From Oscillospiraceae bacterium UBA1230 (GTDB lineage: Bacteria > Bacillota > Clostridia > Oscillospirales > Oscillospiraceae): a stretch of DNA of 5,449 nucleotides. The stretch is from NCBI GenBank assembly GCA_002309395.1, contig DBWU01000046.1, positions 1 through 5,449 on the forward strand, given 5' to 3'. The notes below the pieces were generated by a model. That model was not told the origin of the DNA and made no database searches. It saw nothing but the letters and a program-made list of their open reading frames with translations. Made by a program: the position numbers and the translations under genes. Positions 1 through 5,449 of the stretch are shown here, piece after piece (the stretch's first letter is position 1; each line of letters starts with the position of its first letter).

Positions 1-825
1 TATATGGTGGCGCGGCTTATTTCCGAGGGGTTGCTGGCGGAACTCGATTATGACAATATTCCCAATTACGTATTGATCGACGATCAGTACAAGGGGCTTT
101 CCTTTGACCCGGAGAACAAGTACACCGTGCCCTACACGTGGGGTACGCTGGGGATCATCTATAACACCACCATGGTGGACGGCGAGATCACAAGCTGGGA
201 CGCCATGTTTGACCCGCAATACGCCGGGCAGGTGCTGATGATCAACAACTCCCGCGACGCGCTGGCGGCGGCGCTTTTGGATCTGGGATACAGCATCAAT
301 ACTACGGATGAAGCGGAGCTTCGCGCCGCGTTCCGGCGTCTGCGCGATGCCAAGGATCAAGGCGTCTATCAGGCGTTCGTCATGGATCAGGTCTTCCAGA
401 AAATGGAGGGCGGCAACGCCGCCATTGCCATGTACTATGCCGGCGACTATCTGACCATGCTGGATAACAACGAGGATCTGGCGTTTGTCATTCCCGACGA
501 GGGGAGCAACTGGTTCGTCGATGCCATGTGCGTGCTCAAGAGCGCTCAGCACAAGGCGGAAGCGGAAGCGTGGATCAACTTTATCGCCTCCACTTCCTCC
601 AGCCTTGCCAACATGGATTATATCTGGTACGCCTCACCTAATGCGGAGGCGCTGGCGGAATATCCGGATTACTATCTGGAGCTGTACGAGGAGGAGCTGG
701 ATCCGGACGTCTATGCGATCATGGCGGCGCCGCCGGAGATACTGGCCCGCTGCGAACTCTATCAGGATCTGCCGCGTGAAACGCTGGCACTTTATAACGA
801 TTTGTGGAATCAGTTGGGTATTTAG
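1..825 (+). CDS. potD: Spermidine/putrescine ABC transporter substrate-binding protein, PotD-type (5' partial)
   Basis: This is the extracytoplasmic polyamine-binding lipoprotein of a PotABCD-type importer, which captures spermidine or putrescine and delivers it to the membrane permeases. The reading frame is open from base 1 and ends at TAG 823-825, giving 274 visible residues. The family is usually about 350 residues, so roughly 80 N-terminal residues, including the signal peptide and lipobox, lie upstream. The ATG at base 4 is probably internal, because it falls inside a conserved YMxxRLIxEGLL segment. Recognisable PotD signatures are YTWGTLGIIYN (about window residues 44-54), DPQYAGQVLMINNSRDAL (about 70-87), a YYAGDY ligand-region motif (about 145-150), and NWFVDAM (170-176), which corresponds to the Trp-x-Asp polyamine pocket. 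The protein ends with the usual YNDLWNQLGI. The potABC genes would be expected just upstream, outside the window. Specificity between putrescine and spermidine cannot be set from this sequence. Confidence 0.93.
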   Translation, partial: YMVARLISEGLLAELDYDNIPNYVLIDDQYKGLSFDPENKYTVPYTWGTLGIIYNTTMVDGEITSWDAMFDPQYAGQVLMINNSRDALAAALLDLGYSINTTDEAELRAAFRRLRDAKDQGVYQAFVMDQVFQKMEGGNAAIAMYYAGDYLTMLDNNEDLAFVIPDEGSNWFVDAMCVLKSAQHKAEAEAWINFIASTSSSLANMDYIWYASPNAEALAEYPDYYLELYEEELDPDVYAIMAAPPEILARCELYQDLPRETLALYNDLWNQLGI

Positions 826-865
826 CGGCAAAGCGGCGGTCTGTTGCAAAACAGACCGCCTGCCG
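826..865 (+). terminator. Strong hairpin after potD; possible terminator or mRNA 3'-end structure, no U-tract
   Basis: An 11-bp perfect stem pairs 835-845 (GGCGGTCTGTT) with 850-860 (AACAGACCGCC) around a GCAA loop at 846-849, a GNRA tetraloop. A second 5-bp stem pairs CGGCA (826-830) with TGCCG (861-865), leaving a 4-nt bulge (831-834) on the left side only. The structure begins on the base directly after the potD stop. It is followed by TATCCTTGCGG rather than a run of T, so it is not a textbook intrinsic terminator. It may act as a factor-assisted terminator, a 3'-end stabiliser for the pot mRNA, or an attenuator just upstream of the comEC ribosome-binding site. The pairing is seen directly and the role is inferred. 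Confidence 0.55.
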
Positions 866-876
866 TATCCTTGCGG

Positions 877-884
877 AAAGGGAG
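877..884 (+). promoter_or_regulatory. Ribosome-binding site of comEC
   Basis: AAAGGGAG at 877-884 is a good Shine-Dalgarno match, with a 9-base spacer to the GTG at 894. It decides the start: another GTG at 884-886 overlaps this site and lies in a different frame. No other well-placed start codon is preceded by a comparable purine-rich site. Confidence 0.7.
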
Positions 885-893
885 TGACGGGGC

Positions 894-3176
894 GTGCGCG
901 TATTGGCGACACTGGCGTTTTCTTTTGCCGCCGGTATCGGCTGTGCCGTGCTGCTTCCGTGGGACGGATGGCAGTTCTGGGCGGCCTGCGCGCTGGCGGT
1001 GGTCTCGGTATGCTTTGCGTTTTTTGCGCGTAAATGGCGCGTTTATAAGCGCGGATTGCTCATTTTGTGCGCTTTTAGTGCCTCGCTTTTGTACTTTTGC
1101 GCCTATACGCGCCTCGTGTGCGCCGACACGGTTTCCCTCTGCCCTCAAACCGATGCCTTTTCCGGCACGGCGGTGGCGTACGGCTCCGCCACGGAATACG
1201 GCGCCAAGATCACGCTCCGGCTCCGTCCGGGGGTGCGTGCCGTACTGTACGGCGATGAATCGCTGCTGGAGGCACAGCCGGGTCAGCATATCTCCGGCAC
1301 GGCTCGCTGGCAGGACGCCGGCAGGATCCATGAAACGGACGTTACCACTTTCACCTCCCGCGGCGTGTACGTGCTTCTTTATCAGGAAGGCGATCTGACG
1401 GTGGAGCAGGGCGAAGCCGGGAGCATTCTCTACGCGCCGCAACGGATCGCGAAGGCGGTGGGGGAGCTGATCCGCCGGATCTGGCGCGATGAGAGCACGG
1501 CAGGCTTCGTGTTGGCGGAACTGACGGGCGATAAGAGCGGCATGGCGGACGAGTCGCTGGCGGTAGTTTCCGAGGTGGGACTTTCTCATCTGTTCGCTGT
1601 GTCGGGACTGCACTGCGCGTTCCTTGTCAGTCTGGTGTGTCTGCTGTTTTCCCGGCACCGGCGCCTGGCGTGCGCCGTTTCGGCGGTATTGCTGGCGATC
1701 TATGCGCTGGTGGTAGGGCTGTCGGCATCGGTGGTCCGAGCCTGTATCATGCAGTTGTTCCTGCTGATCGGGCCGTTGCTCCGCCGACGAAGCGACGGTA
1801 TCACGTCGCTCTCAGCGGCACTGGCGGTCCTCCTGTTATGTAATCCGTACGCCATCGGCGGCGTGGGACTGCAGTTGAGCTTTGCCGCCACGCTGGGTCT
1901 GGTGCTGTTTGCGCCGTGGCTTTACGAGCGGTGCCGCCGCATCTATCGCGGTAAGCGCCGCACGGTGAAATACGCGGTGTCGTTTCTGGCGGCGCAACTT
2001 TGCGCCACGCTCGCGGCGATGGTGTTCACCGTGCCGCTCACGGCGTATCATTTCAACGTATTTATTCTGATCGCGCCTTTGAGCAATCTCCTGCTGGTGA
2101 GCGCGGCGGCATGGAATTTCATCGCCGCTTTTTTGACGGTCGTTCTCGGCTGCATCTGGCTTCCTGCGGCGCAGATCGCCGGATACGTTTCCTATGCGTT
2201 GGTCCACTATATTCTGGCAGTGGCAAAACTGCTGGGACATATACCGTATCACGCGCTGTATTTCTCCAACCGCTATTTGAAGCTGTGGCTGCCCTACGTG
2301 TACTTAATGGCAGGCGGTTGTGCGCTGCTGCGCGCGAAGCGCCGGGCGGTGATTTGTGCGGCGGCGCTGTCCGTCGCCGCGCTGGTACTGACGGTATGGA
2401 TCAACGGCGCGGAGTATCGCGCCGGCAGTATGACCGTTACTGCGGTCGACGTGGGGCAGGGTGAGTGCGTGGTGCTTACCTCCGGCGGCGAGACAATGGT
2501 GGTGGACTGCGGCAGCAGTAACAGTTATATCCGCGCCGGTGAAGAGGCGGCCGCCTATCTCAACGGGGTGGGTGTGAGCCGTATTTCCTGCCTGGTACTG
2601 ACGCATTTTCACGCCGACCACGCCAACGGCGTATCCTCCCTCATGTCACGCATGCCGGTCGACGCGCTGTGGATCCCGGATATGGAGGACGAATTCGGCG
2701 TGCGCGACCGCCTTACGGATCTGGCGGAGCAAAACGGCACGCAGGTATGCGCCGTCCGCGCCGTCTCCCGTTTCACGCTGGGGGACGCGGCGGTGACGGT
2801 CTATCCGCCCGTCGGCGCCGGAGACGTGAACGAGCAGGGGTTGACGATCCTGTGCTCCGCCGGGGATTTTGACACGCTGATCACCGGCGATATGTCCGCC
2901 GCCACGGAGCGGCAGTTGATCCGGAAATACGAGCTTCCTGACGTGGAGGTGCTGTTGGTGAGTCATCACGGCTCTAAAAACAGCTCCGCGCAGGAGTTTT
3001 TAGAGGCGATCCGGCCGGACGCGGCGCTGATCTGCGTAGGCAACAACGCATACGGTCATCCCACGGAGGAGGCGATGATGCGTTTGAGCGCCTCCGGCGC
3101 GGCGATCTACCGCACCGATCGCCACGGTAATATTACGGTAACGGCAGGGAGGGGAACGGACGATGGCAAAGAATGA
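894..3176 (+). CDS. comEC: ComEC/Rec2-family DNA-uptake channel with C-terminal metallo-beta-lactamase domain
   Basis: ComEC is the inner-membrane channel that brings single-stranded DNA into the cytoplasm during natural transformation. The 760-residue length is normal for full-length family members. Residues 1-75 hold about three membrane helices, followed by a soluble beta-rich N-terminal region (about 80-170, DUF4131/OB-like). The Competence domain (about 205-480) contains the conserved HLFAVSGLH (232-240) and GLQLSF (325-330) motifs and many hydrophobic helices. A last helix lies near 484-505. The C-terminal metallo-beta-lactamase domain has VDVGQGE (518-524), VVDCGS (D538), THFHADH (570-576), TGDM (D666) and SHHGSK (690-695), so the HxHxDH metal-binding set is complete and a nuclease or hydrolase role is plausible. 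The start is GTG at 894 behind a good Shine-Dalgarno site. The end overlaps holA by 14 bp. comEA and comEB are not adjacent upstream. Family assignment is very secure. Actual competence of the organism is not shown. Confidence 0.96.
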   Translation: MRVLATLAFSFAAGIGCAVLLPWDGWQFWAACALAVVSVCFAFFARKWRVYKRGLLILCAFSASLLYFCAYTRLVCADTVSLCPQTDAFSGTAVAYGSATEYGAKITLRLRPGVRAVLYGDESLLEAQPGQHISGTARWQDAGRIHETDVTTFTSRGVYVLLYQEGDLTVEQGEAGSILYAPQRIAKAVGELIRRIWRDESTAGFVLAELTGDKSGMADESLAVVSEVGLSHLFAVSGLHCAFLVSLVCLLFSRHRRLACAVSAVLLAIYALVVGLSASVVRACIMQLFLLIGPLLRRRSDGITSLSAALAVLLLCNPYAIGGVGLQLSFAATLGLVLFAPWLYERCRRIYRGKRRTVKYAVSFLAAQLCATLAAMVFTVPLTAYHFNVFILIAPLSNLLLVSAAAWNFIAAFLTVVLGCIWLPAAQIAGYVSYALVHYILAVAKLLGHIPYHALYFSNRYLKLWLPYVYLMAGGCALLRAKRRAVICAAALSVAALVLTVWINGAEYRAGSMTVTAVDVGQGECVVLTSGGETMVVDCGSSNSYIRAGEEAAAYLNGVGVSRISCLVLTHFHADHANGVSSLMSRMPVDALWIPDMEDEFGVRDRLTDLAEQNGTQVCAVRAVSRFTLGDAAVTVYPPVGAGDVNEQGLTILCSAGDFDTLITGDMSAATERQLIRKYELPDVEVLLVSHHGSKNSSAQEFLEAIRPDAALICVGNNAYGHPTEEAMMRLSASGAAIYRTDRHGNITVTAGRGTDDGKE
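3146..3154 (+). promoter_or_regulatory. Ribosome-binding site of holA inside the comEC 3' end
   Basis: AGGGAGGGG at 3146-3154 is a strong purine-rich Shine-Dalgarno site, 8 bases before the ATG at 3163. It lies within the last codons of comEC, so ribosomes finishing comEC terminate just downstream of the holA start. That arrangement favours translational coupling and fixes the holA start. Confidence 0.7.
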
Positions 3177-4194
3177 ATCCGGCGCGCTGGAGCGCTTGAA
3201 AGCCGCGCTGAAGGACGGCACGGCGGCTCGGCTCTATCTCTTCCACGGGGAGGAGAACTACCTGCGGCGCTACTATCTGGACGCGCTGAAGAAACTTCTG
3301 GTGCCGGAGGGGTTCGAGGCGTTCAACTACCATTGCATGGAAGGGCGCGGACTTGCCGTTCAGCAGTTGGCGGACGCAGTGGAAGCCATGCCCATGATGG
3401 CGGAGCATACGCTGATCGTGGTGGTCGATCTGGATCTTTATAAGCTGGATGAGCGCGGACGCAATCAGATGATCGAACTGCTGGAGGATATTCCGCCCTA
3501 CTGTACGCTGGTGTTTTCCTACGAGCAGATCCCCTTTAAGCGCGACGCGAAGATGAAGAAGCTCACCGCCGCGCTGGCGCAGGCGGAGGTGGTGGAATTT
3601 GCCCGACAGGAGCGGACACAGCTTCTGCGGTGGGTGCAAAAGCGATTTGCCGCGCTGGGACATGAGATCGACCCGGTGACGGCGGATCACCTGCTTTTTA
3701 CCTGCGGTACGCTGATGAACGGACTGGTGGGCGAGATCGAGAAGATCGGCGCCTATGCCTCCGGCAAGACGATTACCACGGCGGATATCGACGCCGTGGC
3801 GGAGCCGGTGCTTGACGCCCGTATTTTTGACATGACCAACCGTATCACAGCCGGAAAGTATGACGACGCCGCTCGGGTGTTGGGCGACCTTCTGCGGATG
3901 CAGACGGAGCCGATCGTGATCCTTTCGGCGGTAGGAAAGGAACTGCGCCGCCTCTATACGGCACGTCTGGCGCTGGAGAGCGGAAAGGATCGCTTTTGGC
4001 TGAAGGACCTTTGGAACATGAGCTCCGACTATCCCGCCAAACTCTTACTGCAGGCGGCACAGCGTGTGGACGGAGCGTGGTGCCGCCACGCGATCCGCCG
4101 CTGTCAGATACTGGACCGGCGCATGAAGAGCGAGCGGAATATGGACGCGGAAGCGGAGCTGAAGCAATATGTCATGGAGCTGGCGGTGCGATGA
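3163..4194 (+). CDS. holA: DNA polymerase III delta subunit (clamp loader)
   Basis: The delta subunit of the clamp-loader complex opens the beta sliding clamp so that it can be placed on primed DNA; it works in the cytoplasm at the replication fork. The 343-residue length matches the family. The N-terminal region shows the typical RLYLFHGEENYLRRYYL segment (about 23-39), the degenerate nucleotide-fold start of delta, which does not itself hydrolyse ATP. EAMPMMAEHTLIVV (about 74-87) aligns with the clamp-contacting segment AMSLF of E. coli delta, with MPMM at 76-79 as the likely beta-binding tip. A middle domain (about 145-215) includes LLFTCGTLMNGLVGEIEK, and the helical C-terminal domain (about 215-343) carries the collar contacts. 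ATG at 3163 has a strong Shine-Dalgarno site. The gene overlaps comEC by 14 bp and rnmV by 4 bp. The comEC-holA neighbourhood is common in Firmicutes and supports the call. Confidence 0.95.
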   Translation: MAKNESGALERLKAALKDGTAARLYLFHGEENYLRRYYLDALKKLLVPEGFEAFNYHCMEGRGLAVQQLADAVEAMPMMAEHTLIVVVDLDLYKLDERGRNQMIELLEDIPPYCTLVFSYEQIPFKRDAKMKKLTAALAQAEVVEFARQERTQLLRWVQKRFAALGHEIDPVTADHLLFTCGTLMNGLVGEIEKIGAYASGKTITTADIDAVAEPVLDARIFDMTNRITAGKYDDAARVLGDLLRMQTEPIVILSAVGKELRRLYTARLALESGKDRFWLKDLWNMSSDYPAKLLLQAAQRVDGAWCRHAIRRCQILDRRMKSERNMDAEAELKQYVMELAVR

Positions 4195-4781
4195 ATAAGC
4201 CGAAGATCCGGGAAGTGATCGTGGTAGAGGGCCGGTACGACCAAAATACGCTCTTGCAGGCGGTGGACGCCCACGTGGTGACCACCGGCGGCTTCTCCGT
4301 GTTCAACGACCGGGAGCGTGTGGCGTTTTTGCGCCGCCTGGCGGACAGCCGCGGTGTTATCCTGCTGACCGACAGCGACGGAGCCGGTTTCGTCATACGC
4401 AATTACCTCAAAGGCGCTCTGCCCAAAGAGCGGGTAAAACAGGCATATATCCCGGACGTTCCCGGTAAGGAGCGGCGCAAAAAGCGCGGCGGCAAGGAAG
4501 GGAAATTAGGTGTGGAAGGTATGGCGCCGGAGGTGCTGATCGAGGCGCTGCGCCGTGCCGGCGCTACCTTTGAAGGTGGGGAAGCGCAGGCAGCGGAAGG
4601 CGGCATCACGAAGGCGGATCTGCTGGCATGCGGATTGATCGGACCGAACAGCAAAGACCGTCGCGCGGCGTTACTCAAGTCGCTGGAACTGCCTGCCGGA
4701 CTTACGCCTAACGCCATGCTGGACGCCGTCAATCTTTTGATGACCCGGCAGGAGTTTCTATCGTTAGTATCCGGCGGATAA
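4191..4781 (+). CDS. rnmV: Ribonuclease M5 (5S rRNA maturation, Toprim domain)
   Basis: RNase M5 cleaves both ends of precursor 5S rRNA, acting on the rRNA bound by ribosomal protein uL18. The product is 196 residues, close to the roughly 186 of Bacillus subtilis RNase M5. The N-terminal Toprim domain shows IVVEGRYD (10-17, acidic E13) and LLTDSDGAG (58-66, the DxD pair D61/D63), the metal-binding residues shared with topoisomerases and primases. A basic segment at about 93-105 (KERRKKRGGKEGK) is followed by LGVEGM (106-111), matching the family's GVEhA motif. The C-terminal DUF4093-type region includes ITKADLLACGLIG and the TRQEFL ending. The start at ATG 4191 sits in ATGA with the holA stop. 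An upstream extension to 3996 in the same frame is rejected because it only overprints holA. GGAG at 4176-4179 is a modest Shine-Dalgarno site 11 bases away, so translation probably relies on coupling to holA. Confidence 0.94.
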   Translation: MNKPKIREVIVVEGRYDQNTLLQAVDAHVVTTGGFSVFNDRERVAFLRRLADSRGVILLTDSDGAGFVIRNYLKGALPKERVKQAYIPDVPGKERRKKRGGKEGKLGVEGMAPEVLIEALRRAGATFEGGEAQAAEGGITKADLLACGLIGPNSKDRRAALLKSLELPAGLTPNAMLDAVNLLMTRQEFLSLVSGG

Positions 4782-4795
4782 GAAACAGAAAGCAC

Positions 4796-4824
4796 TTGCA
4801 ATTTCAGCCGCCGGCGGCTATAAT
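4796..4824 (+). promoter_or_regulatory. Sigma-A-type promoter of glnS
   Basis: TTGCAA (4796-4801) and a perfect TATAAT (4819-4824) are separated by exactly 17 bp. The -35 box matches the TTGACA consensus at four of six positions. Transcription would start near 4831, giving a leader of about 44 bases before the glnS ATG at 4875. No equally good promoter is seen elsewhere in the gaps. This suggests glnS is transcribed independently of comEC-holA-rnmV, although read-through is possible because no clear terminator follows rnmV. Confidence 0.75.
4806..4819. promoter_or_regulatory. Perfect 14-bp palindrome in the promoter spacer; candidate operator
   Basis: AGCCGCCGGCGGCT is a perfect inverted repeat centred between 4812 and 4813. 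It fills the 3' part of the spacer between -35 and -10, and its last base is the first T of TATAAT. A dimeric repressor bound here would block RNA polymerase. As RNA in read-through from rnmV it could form only a 5-bp stem with a CCGG loop and no U-tract, so it is a poor terminator. The symmetry is seen directly; an operator role is inference and no regulator is identified. Confidence 0.4.
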
Positions 4825-4830
4825 AAACCT

Positions 4831-4846
4831 CGCCGCCGCTGCGGCG
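4831..4846 (+). promoter_or_regulatory. Short hairpin at the predicted 5' end of the glnS mRNA
   Basis: CGCCGC (4831-4836) pairs with GCGGCG (4841-4846) around a CGCT loop (4837-4840), a 6-bp all-GC stem. It begins where transcription from the promoter at 4796-4824 is expected to start, so the glnS transcript may open with a stem-loop, which in general can protect an mRNA 5' end from decay. It ends 13 bases before the Shine-Dalgarno site and need not hide it. Confidence 0.4.
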
Positions 4847-4859
4847 TACACAGTTTGAC

Positions 4860-4865
4860 GGAAGG
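4860..4865 (+). promoter_or_regulatory. Ribosome-binding site of glnS
   Basis: GGAAGG at 4860-4865 lies 9 bases before the ATG at 4875 and is the only good Shine-Dalgarno match in the leader. It fixes the glnS start at 4875 and fits with the conserved GlnRS N-terminus beginning shortly after. Confidence 0.65.
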
Positions 4866-4874
4866 CGTGATACC

Positions 4875-5449
4875 ATGAGCGAAGAACTGCATCCGGCGGA
4901 AGAGAGCCGGAATTTTATCCAGAGCTTTATTGAAGAGGACGTTGCGCCCGGCGGTCAGTTCGCCGGTGCTGTGGTGCATACCCGTTTTCCGCCTGAGCCG
5001 AACGGCTATCTGCATATCGGACACTGTAAGGCGCTTTGCATCGATTTCGGCACGGCAGAGAAGTACGGCGGCTTATGCAATCTCCGCATGGATGATACCA
5101 ACCCTGCCAAGGAGGACACGGAATACGTCGGCGCCATCCAGCAGGATATCCACTGGCTGGGGTTTGACTGGGGCGACCGGTTCTTCTACGGTTCGGACTA
5201 TTTTGAAAAGGACTATGAGTTCGCCGTGGAGCTGATCCGCAAGGGTCTTGCCTACGTCTGTGAGCTGACGCCGGAGGAGTTCCAGGCCAACCGGGGCGAC
5301 GTGGGCGTTCCGGCGGTTTCGCCGTACCGCGACCGCCCGGTGGAGGAGAGCCTGCGGCTGTTTGAAAAGATGAAAAACGGCGAGGTGGAAGAGGGGAAGA
5401 TGACGCTGCGTGCCAAGATCGACCTTGCCAGCGGCAACTTCAACATGCG
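4875..5449 (+). CDS. glnS: Glutamine--tRNA ligase (GlnRS), 3' partial
   Basis: GlnRS charges tRNA-Gln directly with glutamine using ATP, in the cytoplasm. The frame is open from ATG 4875 to the window end, giving 191 full codons out of a usual 550 or so; the rest lies downstream. The N-terminus reads ESRNFIQSFIEEDV, the classic start of bacterial GlnRS. The class I signature is PPEPNGYLHIGHCKA, with HIGH at residues 47-50. LRMDDTNPAKEDTEYV follows (DDTNP at 73-77); this DDTNP form separates GlnRS from GluRS, which carries an EDT motif. WLGFDWG, YGSDYF, ELIRKGLAYV, SPYRDR and LRAKIDLASGNFNM follow in the expected order for the catalytic Rossmann domain and its acceptor-binding insertion. The KMSKS-equivalent loop and the anticodon-binding beta-barrels are beyond the window. 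It is transcribed from its own promoter, and its leader of about 44 bases is too short for a T-box. Confidence 0.96.
   Translation, partial: MSEELHPAEESRNFIQSFIEEDVAPGGQFAGAVVHTRFPPEPNGYLHIGHCKALCIDFGTAEKYGGLCNLRMDDTNPAKEDTEYVGAIQQDIHWLGFDWGDRFFYGSDYFEKDYEFAVELIRKGLAYVCELTPEEFQANRGDVGVPAVSPYRDRPVEESLRLFEKMKNGEVEEGKMTLRAKIDLASGNFNM

Noticed and set aside
844..871. Possible comEC promoter: TTGCAA (844-849), 16 bp, TATCCT (866-871)
   Set aside because: Both boxes match consensus at only four of six positions, the -35 lies in the loop and stem of the hairpin, and the start point would fall within the Shine-Dalgarno site, leaving almost no leader. Not enough to list as a feature.
485..1033. Plus-strand open frame of 182 codons bridging the end of potD and the start of comEC
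   Set aside because: It runs out of frame with both genes, gives an Arg/Trp-rich product with no family resemblance, and has no convincing ribosome-binding site.
822..1658. Long open frame on the minus strand (278 codons) across the potD-comEC gap and the 5' part of comEC
   Set aside because: It lies opposite a clearly conserved comEC reading frame. The product is rich in Arg, His and Gln with no recognisable motif, as expected of an antisense shadow in GC-rich DNA.
3125..3140. GTAATATTAC palindrome (3127-3136) flanked by repeated CGGTAA
   Set aside because: It lies inside conserved C-terminal comEC codons (HGNITVTA) and is short. There is no promoter or gap next to it, so coding constraint explains it well enough.
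3996..4190. Upstream extension of rnmV to an ATG at 3996
   Set aside because: The added 65 residues only overprint conserved holA codons and have no RNase M5 similarity. The Toprim domain starts at about residue 9 from ATG 4191, as in known RNase M5 proteins.
4782..4819. Intrinsic terminator after rnmV
   Set aside because: The only inverted repeat is the 14-bp palindrome, which gives a 5-bp stem followed by ATAATAAA rather than T-rich sequence. Its position inside the glnS promoter explains it better.
1..5449. Search by eye for mobile elements, CRISPR repeats, tRNA or rRNA genes, toxin-antitoxin pairs or a novel defence cassette
   Set aside because: Nothing was seen: the window is almost fully taken up by five well-known gene families and two short gaps, with no direct-repeat arrays, terminal inverted repeats or unexplained open frames.

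Overview
The window reads as a compact, GC-rich stretch of a Firmicutes chromosome, most likely from a Clostridia-type lineage such as the Oscillospirales. Three things point there: an RNase M5 gene (a family mostly confined to Firmicutes), the comEC-holA gene order familiar from Bacillus and Clostridia, and a PotD-type polyamine-binding protein of Gram-positive style. The taxon is inferred from gene content and protein style only. All genes lie on the + strand, coding density is very high, and no stretch over 300 bases lacks a gene.

Layout: (1) 1-825 is the C-terminal three quarters of a spermidine/putrescine ABC-transporter binding protein whose start lies upstream of the window. (2) A 68-bp gap holds a strong 11-bp GCAA-tetraloop hairpin without a U-tract. 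(3) 894-3176 is comEC, an intact DNA-uptake channel with a C-terminal metallo-beta-lactamase domain. (4) 3163-4194 is holA, the delta subunit of the DNA polymerase III clamp loader, overlapping comEC by 14 bp. (5) 4191-4781 is rnmV, RNase M5 for 5S rRNA maturation, overlapping holA by an ATGA. (6) A 93-bp gap holds a good sigma-A-type promoter, with a perfect 14-bp palindrome in its spacer and a short hairpin at the predicted 5' end of the transcript. (7) From 4875 to the window end runs the start of glnS, glutaminyl-tRNA synthetase, cut off by the window edge.

comEC, holA and rnmV look like one translationally coupled operon of housekeeping and DNA-handling genes. potD belongs to a separate upstream transport operon. 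glnS appears to be transcribed from its own promoter. I see no mobile element, CRISPR array, tRNA, rRNA or defence system. The coding content is ordinary. The points most worth a second look are the two small intergenic structures and the presence of GlnRS in an RNase M5-bearing Firmicute.
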